Assembly (NCBI GenBank): GCA_022447545.1
Contig: JAKVBI010000013.1
Location: 1 to 64,000, forward strand
Length of the DNA: 64,000 nucleotides
Direction: 5' to 3'
Origin: Myxococcota bacterium
GTDB lineage: Bacteria; Myxococcota_A; UBA9160; SMWR01
Below the pieces are notes generated by a model. It was not told where the DNA came from. It saw only the letters and a list, made by a program, of their open reading frames with translations, and searched no databases. A program made the position numbers and the translations under genes. Shown one piece after another: positions 53,162 to 62,865 of this stretch. The stretch's first letter is position 1, and each line of letters begins with the position of its first letter.

Positions 53162-53965
53162 TCAATCGCGGGTGAACAGCGCGCGCACGCGGTCGACCTC
53201 AGACCCTTCGACGGTTGCCGTGGTGCTGAAGGGAAGACCGATTGCGCCACGCAGTCCTGCGGACATCTCTGCGGACTTCATGGCGATGAGTACTGGGTCG
53301 AGGATTGGGATTCTGCGGTCACCAACTTCGATATGGGACAGCCCTGCGAGGGTGCACATGGGCCCCAGCCCGCAACAGCCCACTACAATTACGTCGGCGC
53401 CGTCCTCGACCAATTCACGAGCCCTTTGCTCGACACCATCTGCCACGAACTGAGGGTCTTCGAGGCCGCGCTCCCAGGTCTCCTGGAAGGAGTGGACGTC
53501 GAGACGGATCCCATTGGGGATCACGCGATCCCGAAGGCCCATGTGTGTCAGCTTGTCTTCGACCGACGCGATTTGCTCGGGCATGTTCGTTGCGATCACT
53601 CCGAGCTTTCGTCCCAGCATGCAGGCGAACAGCAGTGTCGCCTCTCCCGCACCGATGATCGGCATTTGTGTCACGGATCGTGTTTCGTGGACGGCCGTGT
53701 CAGCAAAGCACGCCACCATGGCGGCATCGAAACCACTGCGATCAGCGTCGATCAAGACCTCTCCGACTGCGGCCTTGTTGAGTAGGTCGAAGTAGGCATT
53801 GTCGAAGTCGAGGGCGTGAGATCCACTCAGGCCTTGACGGATCGACAGAAACTCGACGTTCGTATCCGGGTGCAGGGCTTTTTCGAGGGCGGGCCGAATC
53901 ATTCCAAACCAAGCATTGTGGAAGTCGGGTTCGTGTTGGGAGTTGTTGACCAGTGCCAAACGCAT
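53162..53965 (-). CDS. Asp/Glu/hydantoin racemase-family protein
   Basis: The product is 267 residues from ATG at 53965 with CCGGAGGG upstream. It has two Cys at the places of catalytic residues: VACFADTAVH and VGCCGLGPMC. The family includes aspartate, glutamate and hydantoin racemases, maleate isomerase and arylmalonate decarboxylase. The neighbouring amidohydrolases favour hydantoin- or malonate-type chemistry, but no proof is available. Confidence 0.85.
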   Translation of the reverse strand: MRLALVNNSQHEPDFHNAWFGMIRPALEKALHPDTNVEFLSIRQGLSGSHALDFDNAYFDLLNKAAVGEVLIDADRSGFDAAMVACFADTAVHETRSVTQMPIIGAGEATLLFACMLGRKLGVIATNMPEQIASVEDKLTHMGLRDRVIPNGIRLDVHSFQETWERGLEDPQFVADGVEQRARELVEDGADVIVVGCCGLGPMCTLAGLSHIEVGDRRIPILDPVLIAMKSAEMSAGLRGAIGLPFSTTATVEGSEVDRVRALFTRD

Positions 53966-54089
53966 TTTGTTGCGCCCTCCGGGGACAAGGAAGCCCAAAA
54001 ACTCGTAACAGGATACACCAACGCGTTTTTCCGGTTTGCTGTGAAGCGTTGGCTTGTGGTTTCCGACTTTGCACGGTTAGCATGAGCAG

Positions 54090-55499
54090 ATGACGAACTC
54101 GGTTCGCTCGGCTGCTTCCATTCGCGAATCTCTAGATCACCCGGTGGTGGATGGTGATGGTCACATCGTCGAGTACTGGCCGGCTCTCGACCATTACCTG
54201 CGCGAAGGCGGCGTCGAGGGCGGGATGCAGACCTTCATGGCGACGGCCACCTTCGATGGTTCTCGCACCATTGACTCGCTGTCTCCCGACGAGCGCCTTC
54301 GCGCGCGGAGCTATCGCAGCCCCTGGTGGGGCTTTCCGAATGATGCGAGGGACCTGGCGACTGCGTCGGCGCCGCGTCTGCTCTATGAGAGACTCGACGA
54401 ACTCGGCATCGACCTGGCTGTGTGTTACCCGAGCGTGGGGCTCCAATTCCCAGCGCAACGCGACGAAACTTTGCGGAGGCTGGGATGCCGCGCCTACAAC
54501 CGTTACGCGGCGGATCAATTCGAGGGCCTGGGTGACCGGTTGTTGCCTGTGGCGGTCGTTCCCACGTCCAATCCCGATGAAGCGCTGGAGGAACTCGAGT
54601 TCGCGGTCGAGGAACTGGGTTTCCGCGCTGCGATGATCGGTGGGTTTGCGGTTCGTTCCTTCGAGGACCGAGACGAGCAAGGGGTCTGGATCGACAGTCT
54701 CGGACTCGACAGCGTGCACGATTATGATCCTCTCTGGAAGCGGCTCGTGGAACTGGGTGTGGCACCCTCGCTTCACTCAGGCTCCATGGGGTGGAGTGGT
54801 CGCAGATCCATCAGCAATTTTTCCTACAACCACATGGGCAACTTTGCGGGCGCTGGTGAGGCAACCGCGAAGTCGATGTTCTTCGGCGGTGTTTTCCATC
54901 GCTTTCCCGAGTTGCGTGTCGCATTTCTCGAAGGGGGTGTGACCTGGGCGGTTCAGATGCTCGTGGGTTTCGTGGAGCATTGGGAGAAGCGCGGCCCCGA
55001 CGGATTGACGAAACTCGATCCTTCGAAGATCGATGCGGAACTTTTCGATCGGCTCATGCTGGAAAATGCAGGCTCACTCAAGGTTTTTGAGGGTTGGGGG
55101 GAGCAGTTTCGGCAGGCCCTCAGTACGCCGACGCGGGTGAACGATTTCGAAGCAGCGGGAATCAGCGGGCCCGAAGACATCATCCGCCAGGTCACGCGTC
55201 AGTGTTTCTTCGGTTGCGAGGCCGATGATCCCTTGACGGGTCTGGCGTTCGACACGAGCCGCTTGCCGGGTGGATCCGAACTCAGCCCAATCTTCTCATC
55301 CGACATCGGTCACTGGGACGTGGCACACATGCACCATGTCCTTCCCGAAGCCCACGAGCATTTGGAAAAGGGCTGGTTGGACTCGGAACAGTTCCGGGCA
55401 TTCATGTGTGACAACGTGATGAGAATGTATACCGAGGCGAATCCGGATTTCTTCGCTGGGACCGTCGTCGAGAAATACGCGTCAGGGATGACGGCCTGA
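54090..55499 (+). CDS. Amidohydrolase-2 family protein (long form)
   Basis: The product is 469 residues, longer than the other paralogues. It starts with VVDGDGHIVEYWPALD (D-G-H) and has a barrel His in VAPSLHSGSMGW, FFGGVFHRFPELRVAFLEGG, and FSSDIGHWDVAHMHH in place of the usual SDxPH, so the late Asp is kept and the next residues change. It is divergent from the racemase-like gene and followed by an LLM gene after 27 bases, so the latter two form a unit. Confidence 0.87.
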   Translation: MTNSVRSAASIRESLDHPVVDGDGHIVEYWPALDHYLREGGVEGGMQTFMATATFDGSRTIDSLSPDERLRARSYRSPWWGFPNDARDLATASAPRLLYERLDELGIDLAVCYPSVGLQFPAQRDETLRRLGCRAYNRYAADQFEGLGDRLLPVAVVPTSNPDEALEELEFAVEELGFRAAMIGGFAVRSFEDRDEQGVWIDSLGLDSVHDYDPLWKRLVELGVAPSLHSGSMGWSGRRSISNFSYNHMGNFAGAGEATAKSMFFGGVFHRFPELRVAFLEGGVTWAVQMLVGFVEHWEKRGPDGLTKLDPSKIDAELFDRLMLENAGSLKVFEGWGEQFRQALSTPTRVNDFEAAGISGPEDIIRQVTRQCFFGCEADDPLTGLAFDTSRLPGGSELSPIFSSDIGHWDVAHMHHVLPEAHEHLEKGWLDSEQFRAFMCDNVMRMYTEANPDFFAGTVVEKYASGMTA

Positions 55500-55526
55500 T
55501 CTAGTCCCTGGACCGGGTGCAATTCT

Positions 55527-56387
55527 ATGCAGTACTGGGTCAACGCGTTGATGGTGGAGGCAGAGCAGTTGCTGCCGATCGCCAAAGCTGCCGACGATCT
55601 GGGTTACACCGGTCTGGCATTGGCCGATCACAGCGTGATGCCTGCCGTTGTCGAGTCCGCCTATCCGGGTGGCGCCATGCCGTTTACGGATGCCGACGAT
55701 TGGCCGGACCCCTGGGTACAGATTGGTGCCATGGCGGCGGTGACCCGTCGGCTGCGCTTCGTGACCAATGTCTATGTCTTGCCAGCTCGTCCACTGCTCG
55801 TGACCGCTAAAGCTGTTGCCACGGCGGCGGCCATAGCTGGAGATCGGGTGACTCTGGGCATTGGCGTGGGTTGGATGTCGGAGGAGTTCTTCGCCATGGG
55901 CGAGGACTTCTCGACCCGTGGTGCGCGTACCGATCAGATGCTGCCGCTGCTCCGGTCGCTGTTGCGGGGTGAATACGTGGAGTCACACGGAGAGTCCTAC
56001 GATCTGCCTCGGTTGCGGTTGCGGCCTGTGCCTGGCAATCCGCCGTCAATCTGGGTGGGAGGAGAGAGTGATGCAGCTCTGCAGCGCGCCGCCCACCACG
56101 GCGATGGCTGGATCAGCGGAAGGGATCTACGATCGGCGGCCGCCCAACTTCCAACCTTGGCACGGTTGCGTAGGGAGGCGGGACGGGCGGATGAACCCTT
56201 CGAAATTGCAGCGAGCCTTCACGTTGCTCCTGGAAGAGAGGACGTCGACTTTGCGCTCGACCACAGGGTGAGCCATCTGAAGGTGCAGCCCTGGAATTGG
56301 TACGGTGGGGACACGAACCTGCTCGAGACACGCCTCGCCGCTCTCGAGCGGTTTGCCCAAGAAGCACCCGACTTCCATTCGACGTGA
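55527..56387 (+). CDS. LLM-class (F420-type?) flavin-dependent oxidoreductase
   Basis: The product is 286 residues. It is a TIM-barrel with LPIAKAADDLGYTGLALADHSV, FVTNVYVLPARPLLVTAK, GIGVGWMSEEFFAMG and IWVGGESDAALQRAAHHGDGW. The pattern is of the TIGR03619-type F420-dependent LLM family, though FMN is not excluded. It follows the amidohydrolase gene by 27 bases, and the pair may act in one pathway. Confidence 0.87.
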   Translation: MQYWVNALMVEAEQLLPIAKAADDLGYTGLALADHSVMPAVVESAYPGGAMPFTDADDWPDPWVQIGAMAAVTRRLRFVTNVYVLPARPLLVTAKAVATAAAIAGDRVTLGIGVGWMSEEFFAMGEDFSTRGARTDQMLPLLRSLLRGEYVESHGESYDLPRLRLRPVPGNPPSIWVGGESDAALQRAAHHGDGWISGRDLRSAAAQLPTLARLRREAGRADEPFEIAASLHVAPGREDVDFALDHRVSHLKVQPWNWYGGDTNLLETRLAALERFAQEAPDFHST

Positions 56388-56427
56388 ATTCGCTGACGCA
56401 GGGCCTCTCGTTTGTTGGAAACGAGAG

Positions 56428-56931
56428 TTATACGTCCGATGCGTTGTCGTTGATCCGCTGGATCTCGTCCTTTTCTTCGTCGGTGATCGGCAGGTAGATG
56501 GTCGTGAGGGCAACCGGGTCACCCTTTTTCTTCCCCCCGCGGAGGATGACGCACACAGTTCCCTTGCTTTCGATCAGCGCTTCCAATTGTCCGGGCAGCC
56601 ACTCGGGATTGTCGGTTTCGTTCATCATCTTGCCGCTGAAGTTCTGGCGTACCTGGGTGACGCTCATGCGGCCTCCGGTCAGTTTGACGTCGAATTGCTT
56701 CGCCTTCGTGACCTTCCGCTTGCACTTGTTGGGAATCTTCGACTTGGTCTGACCTTCGGGCTTGGGGAAGAACTTGCGCTCGGAGGTGCTCTTGAACTTG
56801 ATCTTGACGCTCTTCGATTCCGGATCGTAGGACTTGATGATACCGAATGAGGAGCAGCTCGAGGCGGCGCTGGCTTGTCCAGCTGCAAGACCGAGTGCGA
56901 TGAATGCGAGGATTGCGATACGGAACGACAT
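56428..56931 (-). CDS. Secreted protein of unknown family
   Basis: The product is 167 residues from ATG at 56931 with GGGAGAAG upstream. The signal peptide is about 1-22 (ASAAS). The mature part is basic and lysine-rich in the middle (SKSVKIKFKSTSERKFFP, CKRKVTKAKQFD) and has four Cys. A weak similarity to small periplasmic beta-sandwich proteins is possible, but I recognise no family. It has a separate promoter region shared with the thiolase upstream. Confidence 0.6.
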   Translation of the reverse strand: MSFRIAILAFIALGLAAGQASAASSCSSFGIIKSYDPESKSVKIKFKSTSERKFFPKPEGQTKSKIPNKCKRKVTKAKQFDVKLTGGRMSVTQVRQNFSGKMMNETDNPEWLPGQLEALIESKGTVCVILRGGKKKGDPVALTTIYLPITDEEKDEIQRINDNASDV

Positions 56932-57450
56932 GAGGACTTCTCCCTGAGTTTGCGGGTCGTGCCCACCGAAGCTGGGGAACCGCTTCCACTTCCGGTGGGA
57001 TGCACAGCCAGGTCGGAGGCTGAGCTTACCAAGCAGGCGCAAGGGTCACCCCCCCTCCATTTGGCGTCCACGCTGGCCCGCCGTTTCCTAGGTAGACGCA
57101 GCGGCCCCTGAAGTGATTCGGTCTGGCGTGCTCAGTGGGCGGCACCGAGGCAGGCGCGGGTGACTGAGATTCACCCCATTGTTTAGGAAGTGTTGGAATT
57201 TCAAGAGCTTGGGACGGCGCCTGGGGTGAGGGAATGGGTCGGAGGCCAGGTCCATCCACCCGCCGAGATCCCCGGGAGGGGCCGCCTCGTCGCGACCCCG
57301 AGTCAGGTTCGACATCCCTGAGAACCCCGTTCGATCCGGTGTAAGATCGCCCCCTCGAATGGGCCTTTCCGGGTGTGTCCGGAATGGATCCCGGGCATTC
57401 ATCCCCGATTTCAACCCCCGATTCACTGCCCGAATCAACTGGAGGTTTTC
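56932..57450. other. Divergent intergenic region, about 520 bases
   Basis: This is the longest non-coding stretch in the window, between the secreted-protein gene (leftward) and the thiolase gene (rightward). I see a dyad at 57158-57176 and a clear GGAGGTTTTC ribosome-binding site before the thiolase ATG. No credible small gene or RNA is visible. Confidence 0.5.
57158..57176. promoter_or_regulatory. Candidate operator dyad GGGTGA-N7-TCACCC
   Basis: A perfect six-base inverted repeat with seven-base centre, at 57158-57163 and 57171-57176, lies in the spacer upstream of the thiolase gene. The form suits a TetR- or GntR-type operator, or a short hairpin. No T-run follows, so a terminator is less likely. 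Confidence 0.3.
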
Positions 57451-58647
57451 ATGGCTCGAGAGGCCGTTGTCGTAGAGAGCAAGCGCACGGGTCTGACCAA
57501 GGCCCACCGTGGTTCGTTCAACATCACTGAACCCGTCGATTACCTCGCGCACACCTTGCGCGAGGTGGCCGCAGCGGTTCCCAATTTGGACGCTGCAGAG
57601 ATCGAAGATGTCATCGTTGGTTGTGGTTTTCCCGAGGGCTGCCAAGGAATGAACATGGCTCGCATTGCTGCCATGGCGGCGGGCTTTCCCAAGGAGGTTG
57701 CGGCTACCACGGTGAACCGCTTCTGCTCTTCGGGTTCTCAGGCGGTGATGATGGCGGCCCACTCCATTTTGAACGAGGGCGCTGATGTCGCCATTGGAGC
57801 GGGCGTCGAGACCATCACCATGATGCAGGACGGTACTCAGAACACGACGCGTCTTTCGAACAAGGTGGCACGAGAGCGCTTCCCGGGTCTCTACTTTCCC
57901 ATGGGAATCACGGCCGAGATCGTCGCCGAACGCTACGGCATTTCGCGAGAAGATCAGGACGCCTATGCGTTGCAGAGCCAACAGCGCTACGCGGCTGCTC
58001 AGGAGCAGGGCTTCATCGCCGAAGAGATCGCTCCCATGAAGGTCACTCGCAACGTGATCAAGAAGGATGCCGATCCCTACGAGGAGGAAGCCACCGTGGA
58101 GCTCGATGAGTGCAATCGCGCGAGCACCACTCTTGAGGGCTTGGCATCGCTGGCACCTGTCTTCAAGAAGCCCGAAGAGGGTGGAACCGTGACCGCAGGG
58201 AATGCTTCGCAACTGTCGGACGGGGCTTCGGCGACACTTCTCATGTCCGCTGACAAGGCCAAAGAACTCGGTGTCGAGCCGCTCGGCTTCTATCGAGGCA
58301 CGGCTGTCGCAGGCTGCGGGGCCGAGGAGATGGGAATTGGTCCGGTGTTCGCCGTGCCCAAGCTGCTCGAGCGGAATGGTCTCACTATCGACGACATCGA
58401 CATCGTCGAACTCAATGAGGCCTTTGCGTCCCAGTTGCTCTACTGCCAGCGCGAATTGGGAATTCCCAACGAGAAACTCAATCCCTCGGGCGGCTCGATT
58501 GCCATCGGCCACCCCTTCGGGATGACAGGATCCCGGATGACCGGTCTGCTTTTGCGCCAGCTCAAGCGTCAAGGCAAACGCTACGGGATCGTGACCATGT
58601 GTATTGGAGGCGGTCAGGGGCTGGCTTCTTTGTTCGAAGCGGCCTGA
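57451..58647 (+). CDS. Acetyl-CoA acetyltransferase/3-ketoacyl-CoA thiolase
   Basis: The product is 398 residues from ATG with GGAGGTTTTC. It has catalytic Cys92 in [12 protein letters not shown], His in [11 protein letters not shown], and second Cys in [23 protein letters not shown] and ELNEAFASQ are also thiolase hallmarks. Degradative thiolases catalyse the last beta-oxidation step. A CoA ligase and two acyl-CoA dehydrogenase genes follow in the same direction, so it probably serves the same pathway. Confidence 0.95.
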   Translation: MAREAVVVESKRTGLTKAHRGSFNITEPVDYLAHTLREVAAAVPNLDAAEIEDVIVGCGFPEGCQGMNMARIAAMAAGFPKEVAATTVNRFCSSGSQAVMMAAHSILNEGADVAIGAGVETITMMQDGTQNTTRLSNKVARERFPGLYFPMGITAEIVAERYGISREDQDAYALQSQQRYAAAQEQGFIAEEIAPMKVTRNVIKKDADPYEEEATVELDECNRASTTLEGLASLAPVFKKPEEGGTVTAGNASQLSDGASATLLMSADKAKELGVEPLGFYRGTAVAGCGAEEMGIGPVFAVPKLLERNGLTIDDIDIVELNEAFASQLLYCQRELGIPNEKLNPSGGSIAIGHPFGMTGSRMTGLLLRQLKRQGKRYGIVTMCIGGGQGLASLFEAA

Positions 58648-58781
58648 CGGGAGTCGGGAAGCTTGGATCGGAAACGGGGCCTCGTGCAAAGCGGTGGAGC
58701 CGCAGTCTTCGCTGCTCAGCCAGGGGCAGACCATGAATCATCGCGAGCTGCCAGGTCCACGGAAGTTCGAGGAGAGCCGTT

Positions 58782-60398
58782 ATGGAGTTGAACTACGCGA
58801 CGCTTTGGGAGGCCATCAGCGACGAGATCGGAGATCGCGAAGCCGTGGTTTCCGGCTCGAGGCGGCTGACTTGGACGCAATACGAGACGCGAGCTGCGAA
58901 ATTGGCCTCGGCTCTGGCGGAGGCAGGTCTCGGTCCGGATTCGAAACTCGGCCTGTACCTCTACAACAGCTCCGAATACCTGGAAGCTCAGTTCGCATCG
59001 ATGAAGGGGCGGGGAGTCCCGATCAATGTCAACTATCGCTACCTCGACGACGAGTTGCTCTACCTCCTCGAGAATTCCGACGCTGAGGCCCTGGTGTTCC
59101 ACACGAGTCTCGGGGACCGTGTGGCCCGGGTGATGGAGCGCGCCCCTGGGGTGAAGCTCTGGATTCAGGTGGACGATGGGGGTGAGTCGATCCCAGGAGC
59201 AGTGGATTACGAGGAACTGATCGCGGCACACGAGCCGGCGGCGCGTATTGGCCGTTCTGCTGACGATCTCTACATGCTCTACACCGGGGGCACCACGGGG
59301 ATGCCCAAAGGGGTCATGTACGACACCGGTGGGATGCTCCAGGGGTTCATTGCAACGGCGTTTCCCATTTTCGGCCTCGGGTTGCCGACCATTGACGAGG
59401 TTCCGGCGCTGACCGCCAAGCTATGGGAAGAACAAGGGGGGCTGACGTCACTTCCAGCCTGCCCCCTGATGCACGGCACCGGCATGTGGTTGGGGGCTTT
59501 GATTCCCCACTGTGCGGGAGGGCGGGTCGTGACCCTCGAGGGGCGCTCTTTCGACGCACACGAGTTGTGGAGTACCGCCCAGCGTGAAGCGGCCAGCCAG
59601 GTGGTGATCGTGGGGGATGCCTTTGCGAAGCCCATGCTTCGCGCTCTCGACGAAGCAAAGTCCGAGGGCAGAGCTTACGACCTTTCCAGTGTGAAGTTCC
59701 TGATCTCCTCGGGCGTCATGTGGACGTCGGAAGTGAAAAAGGAGTTGTTGGATTGGAACGAGTTCATCCTGATCGATGCCATGGGTTCGACTGAGGGGAC
59801 CATGGGGACGCAGATCACCACACGCGGCAACATTGGGGAGACGGCAAAATTTTCCATGAATCCCACCACGCGTGTTTTTACCGAGGACGGACGCGAGGTG
59901 GAGCCGGGCTCGGGCGAAACTGGGATGGTGGCCGCGGGAGGCAGTGTGCCCATCGGGTACTACAAGGACGAGGCGAAATCAGCGGCTACTTTCCGAACCA
60001 TTGATGGAGTCCGCTACTCGTTTCCTGGAGACTGGGCACTCGTGGAATCAGACGGGAGTCTGACTCTGCTGGGCCGTGGCTCCAACTGCATCAACACCGC
60101 GGGCGAAAAGGTCTACCCCGAGGAGGTCGAGGAGGCGGTCAAGAGGCACCCGGACGTGATCGATTGCCTGGTGGTGGGAGTGGACGACGAGAAGTTCGGG
60201 CAGCGTGTAACGGGAGTGGCTTCGCTCCGACCCGGAAGTGAGATCACTGGCGACGAGTTGCGAGAGTTCACGCGTTCGAAGCTGGCAGCTTTCAAGATGC
60301 CCAAGCAGATCTTTGTCGTGGCCGAAGTCAGGCGTGCCCCAAACGGCAAGGCTGACTACGGATGGGCACGCAAGACGGTGGAGGAGGCGCTTTCCTAG
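58782..60398 (+). CDS. FadD19-like acyl-CoA ligase
   Basis: The product is 538 residues. It is an ANL enzyme: YTGGTTGMPKGVM P-loop, SSGVMWTSEVK, SMGSTEGTMG region, FPGDWALVESDGSLTLLGRG, NTAGEKVYPEEVEEAV and late Lys in RRAPNGKADYGWA. The GYYKDEAKSAATFRTIDGV stretch and the PNGKADYGWAR end closely match FadD19/FadD17-type ligases of sterol C8-C5 side-chain degradation. The substrate is thus likely a branched or steroid side-chain acid, though family evidence is not proof. Confidence 0.92.
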   Translation: MELNYATLWEAISDEIGDREAVVSGSRRLTWTQYETRAAKLASALAEAGLGPDSKLGLYLYNSSEYLEAQFASMKGRGVPINVNYRYLDDELLYLLENSDAEALVFHTSLGDRVARVMERAPGVKLWIQVDDGGESIPGAVDYEELIAAHEPAARIGRSADDLYMLYTGGTTGMPKGVMYDTGGMLQGFIATAFPIFGLGLPTIDEVPALTAKLWEEQGGLTSLPACPLMHGTGMWLGALIPHCAGGRVVTLEGRSFDAHELWSTAQREAASQVVIVGDAFAKPMLRALDEAKSEGRAYDLSSVKFLISSGVMWTSEVKKELLDWNEFILIDAMGSTEGTMGTQITTRGNIGETAKFSMNPTTRVFTEDGREVEPGSGETGMVAAGGSVPIGYYKDEAKSAATFRTIDGVRYSFPGDWALVESDGSLTLLGRGSNCINTAGEKVYPEEVEEAVKRHPDVIDCLVVGVDDEKFGQRVTGVASLRPGSEITGDELREFTRSKLAAFKMPKQIFVVAEVRRAPNGKADYGWARKTVEEALS

Positions 60399-60465
60399 GG
60401 CGTTTTCCTGCGGATTTTCGAAAACGCTGCGGGTGACCGTGGCGATTCAATTGGATGGAGTCGAC

Positions 60466-61695
60466 ATGAGTGAATATCGTTCGATGAGTGAAGACGAAGT
60501 GCGGGAGCGCACACGTGCTTTGCTGGAAAAGATCCACCCGGAGAAGTCCGACAGCGTTACTTTTCGCCGTGCCCAGTACGACGAGGGGCTGGCTTGGATT
60601 CACTTCCCCGAGGGCTACGGCGGGCTCAACGTCTCACCGAAGATGAACGTCGTGGTTCTGGACGAGATCTCCAAGCATTCTTCGGTCGTATACAACGACC
60701 CGCCCGCGGGCCTCATCGGGATCGGAATGGGTGCGCCGGTGTTGCTCACCTACGGCAGCGAGGAACTGAAGAAGACTCTGCTGCCTCGCATCTTCAGCGG
60801 TGAAGACATCTGGTGCCAGATGTTCAGTGAGCCCAGCGCGGGCTCCGATGTTGCGGGCCTTGCGACCCGCGCCGTTCGCGATGGGGATGAGTGGGTGGTG
60901 AACGGACAAAAAGTCTGGACCACGGTGGCTCACCTCTCCAAGTGGGGCATGTTGGTCGCACGCACCAATCCAGACGTTCCGAAGCACGATGGGCTTTCGT
61001 ACTTCCTACTCGACATGGAATCGCCCGGTGTGGATGTTCGACCGCTCTATCAAATCACGGGGGAGGCTGAATTCAACGAGGTCTTCTTCAATGATGTTCG
61101 GATCCCTCATGAGTACATGTTCGGAAAAGAAGGCCAGGGTTGGCGTGTTGCCATCACGACTCTGATGAACGAGCGTGTGGCGATCGGGGGTGCGGGCCCG
61201 AGGAAGAAGGGCGGCGGCTCAATATCCCAGTTGATGAAGTTGTGGAGTGAGCGCGAGAAGCAAAACCTGTCGCCAGGCCAGGAAGCGGTCATGCGCGACC
61301 GGGTCAGCCGCCTCTACATCGAGACGGAGTTGCTCCGATTGACAGCTCAGCGGGCTCGCGCCGCTCAGAAGGCCGGGAACCCGGGACCGGAGGGGTCCGT
61401 TGCCAAGCTTGCTCAGGCGGACATCAACAAGCGTCTTTGGGAGACGGCTGTGGATATTCTGGGGTCGAAGGGTTTGTCCTTCGAAGCGGGTTATGAACTG
61501 CGCCAGAGTGCGGGAGTCGACGCGAGTTCGACGGAGGCCTTCGCGAAATATCAGTTTTTGCGGTCTCGTGCGAACTCGATCGAGGGCGGAACGTCTGAGA
61601 TCATGCGCAACATCCTCGGCGAGCGTGTCTTGGGACTTCCCGGTGAGCCGCGGGTAGACAAGGATGTGGCCTGGAAGGACGTACCGCGTTCCTAG
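60466..61695 (+). CDS. Acyl-CoA dehydrogenase, FadE26/FadE28-like subunit
   Basis: The product is 409 residues from ATG with GGATGGAG. It is an ACAD fold with MFSEPSAGSDVAGLATRA (FAD/substrate loop), NGQKVWTT, and the C-terminal SIEGGTSEIMRNILGERVLGL. The tail LGLPGEPRVDKDVAWKDVP is very like the first subunit of mycobacterial FadE26-27 and FadE28-29 pairs, which work as heterotetramers on steroid CoA esters. The second dehydrogenase gene lies 57 bases downstream. Confidence 0.93.
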   Translation: MSEYRSMSEDEVRERTRALLEKIHPEKSDSVTFRRAQYDEGLAWIHFPEGYGGLNVSPKMNVVVLDEISKHSSVVYNDPPAGLIGIGMGAPVLLTYGSEELKKTLLPRIFSGEDIWCQMFSEPSAGSDVAGLATRAVRDGDEWVVNGQKVWTTVAHLSKWGMLVARTNPDVPKHDGLSYFLLDMESPGVDVRPLYQITGEAEFNEVFFNDVRIPHEYMFGKEGQGWRVAITTLMNERVAIGGAGPRKKGGGSISQLMKLWSEREKQNLSPGQEAVMRDRVSRLYIETELLRLTAQRARAAQKAGNPGPEGSVAKLAQADINKRLWETAVDILGSKGLSFEAGYELRQSAGVDASSTEAFAKYQFLRSRANSIEGGTSEIMRNILGERVLGLPGEPRVDKDVAWKDVPRS

Positions 61696-61752
61696 GGGCG
61701 GGTGTGGATTGAGCGGGTTCTGTCAAAGTGCCCGCTGGAAGGAATCGATTCG

Positions 61753-62865
61753 ATGAATCTCACGTTTACAGAAGAGCAGGATGAACTGAGGGCCACGGTC
61801 CGCCAGTTTTTTGCAGACAAGTCAGACGAGCAGGCGGTTCGTGCGCACATGAACCTGCCCAGTGGCTACGACGGTGATCTCTGGACGCAGATGGCGGAGC
61901 AGATCGGTCTGGCCGGATTGATCGTTCCCGAGGAGCACGGTGGCGCCGGCTTCGGTTATAAGGAGCTTTGCATCGTGATGGAGGAAATGGGGCGTGTACT
62001 TGCCTGTGCCCCGTATCTGGCGACGTCAGTCACCGCCACGAATGCCCTGCTTCAGTGTGCGGACGAAGCTACGCGCAACTCTCTGCTGCCATCGATTGCT
62101 ACGGGTGAGACGATTGCGACCCTTGCCTATGTGGAGTCCAGTGGTTGCTGGGACCTTTCCGAAGTCAACATGCGAGCACAGTCCAAGGACGATGGCTGGC
62201 TGCTCGACGGAGAGAAGGGTTGGGTGCTCGATGGTGTCGCGGCCGATGTGATTCTCGTAGTTGCACGAACGGAAACGGGCCTCGAGGTTTTCCGGGTCGA
62301 GGGGGATGCGGAGGGGTTGACCCGATCTGATCTGCCCACCCTCGATCTCACACGGAAGCTGGCCAAGTTGAGCTTTGCGTCCACGCCGGCCACGAAGATC
62401 AGCGAGGGGGATCAGAGCGAGGCGCTCGAGAGGGTACTGGCCTTGACGGTTGTGGCTCTGGCGGCCGAACAGGTTGGAGGTGCCCAGGCCTGCCTCGACA
62501 TGGCGGTGGAGTACGCGTCCACGCGCTTGCAATTTGGACGGCCCATCGGTTCCTACCAGGCGATCAAACACAAGTGCGCTGACATGCTGGTCGAAGTCGA
62601 GTTCGCCAAGACCGCCGCCTATCACGCTTGCTTCAGTGCAGCTGATGAACCCGGTGAACTTCTGGAGGCTGCGAGCCTCGCTAAGGCGTATTGCTCCGAG
62701 GTGTACTTCCACGCAGCCGCGGAGAACATCCAGATCCACGGCGGTATGGGTTTTACCTGGGAGCACCCAGCTCACCTGTACTTCAAACGCGCCAAGGCGA
62801 GTGCGTTGCTGTTCGGAGATGCTGCGCACCACCGTGAGGCCCTAGCCACCATCGTGGGGCTTTAG
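61753..62865 (+). CDS. Acyl-CoA dehydrogenase, FadE27/FadE29-like subunit
   Basis: The product is 370 residues from ATG at 61753. It is an ACAD fold with GLAGLIVPEEHGGAGFGY, MGRVLACAPYLAT, EQVGGAQACLDMAVEY, RLQFGRPIGSYQAIKHK, and terminal IQIHGGMGFTWEHPAHLYF. The late GFTWEHPAHLY is like second-type subunits of alpha2beta2 FadE pairs. Combined with the preceding gene it probably forms a heterotetramer with FAD sites at the subunit interface. Confidence 0.93.
   Translation: MNLTFTEEQDELRATVRQFFADKSDEQAVRAHMNLPSGYDGDLWTQMAEQIGLAGLIVPEEHGGAGFGYKELCIVMEEMGRVLACAPYLATSVTATNALLQCADEATRNSLLPSIATGETIATLAYVESSGCWDLSEVNMRAQSKDDGWLLDGEKGWVLDGVAADVILVVARTETGLEVFRVEGDAEGLTRSDLPTLDLTRKLAKLSFASTPATKISEGDQSEALERVLALTVVALAAEQVGGAQACLDMAVEYASTRLQFGRPIGSYQAIKHKCADMLVEVEFAKTAAYHACFSAADEPGELLEAASLAKAYCSEVYFHAAAENIQIHGGMGFTWEHPAHLYFKRAKASALLFGDAAHHREALATIVGL

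Noticed and set aside
57088-58734. Leftward 548-codon frame opposite the thiolase
   Set aside because: Mirror of a highly conserved thiolase frame; no start signal and no domain.
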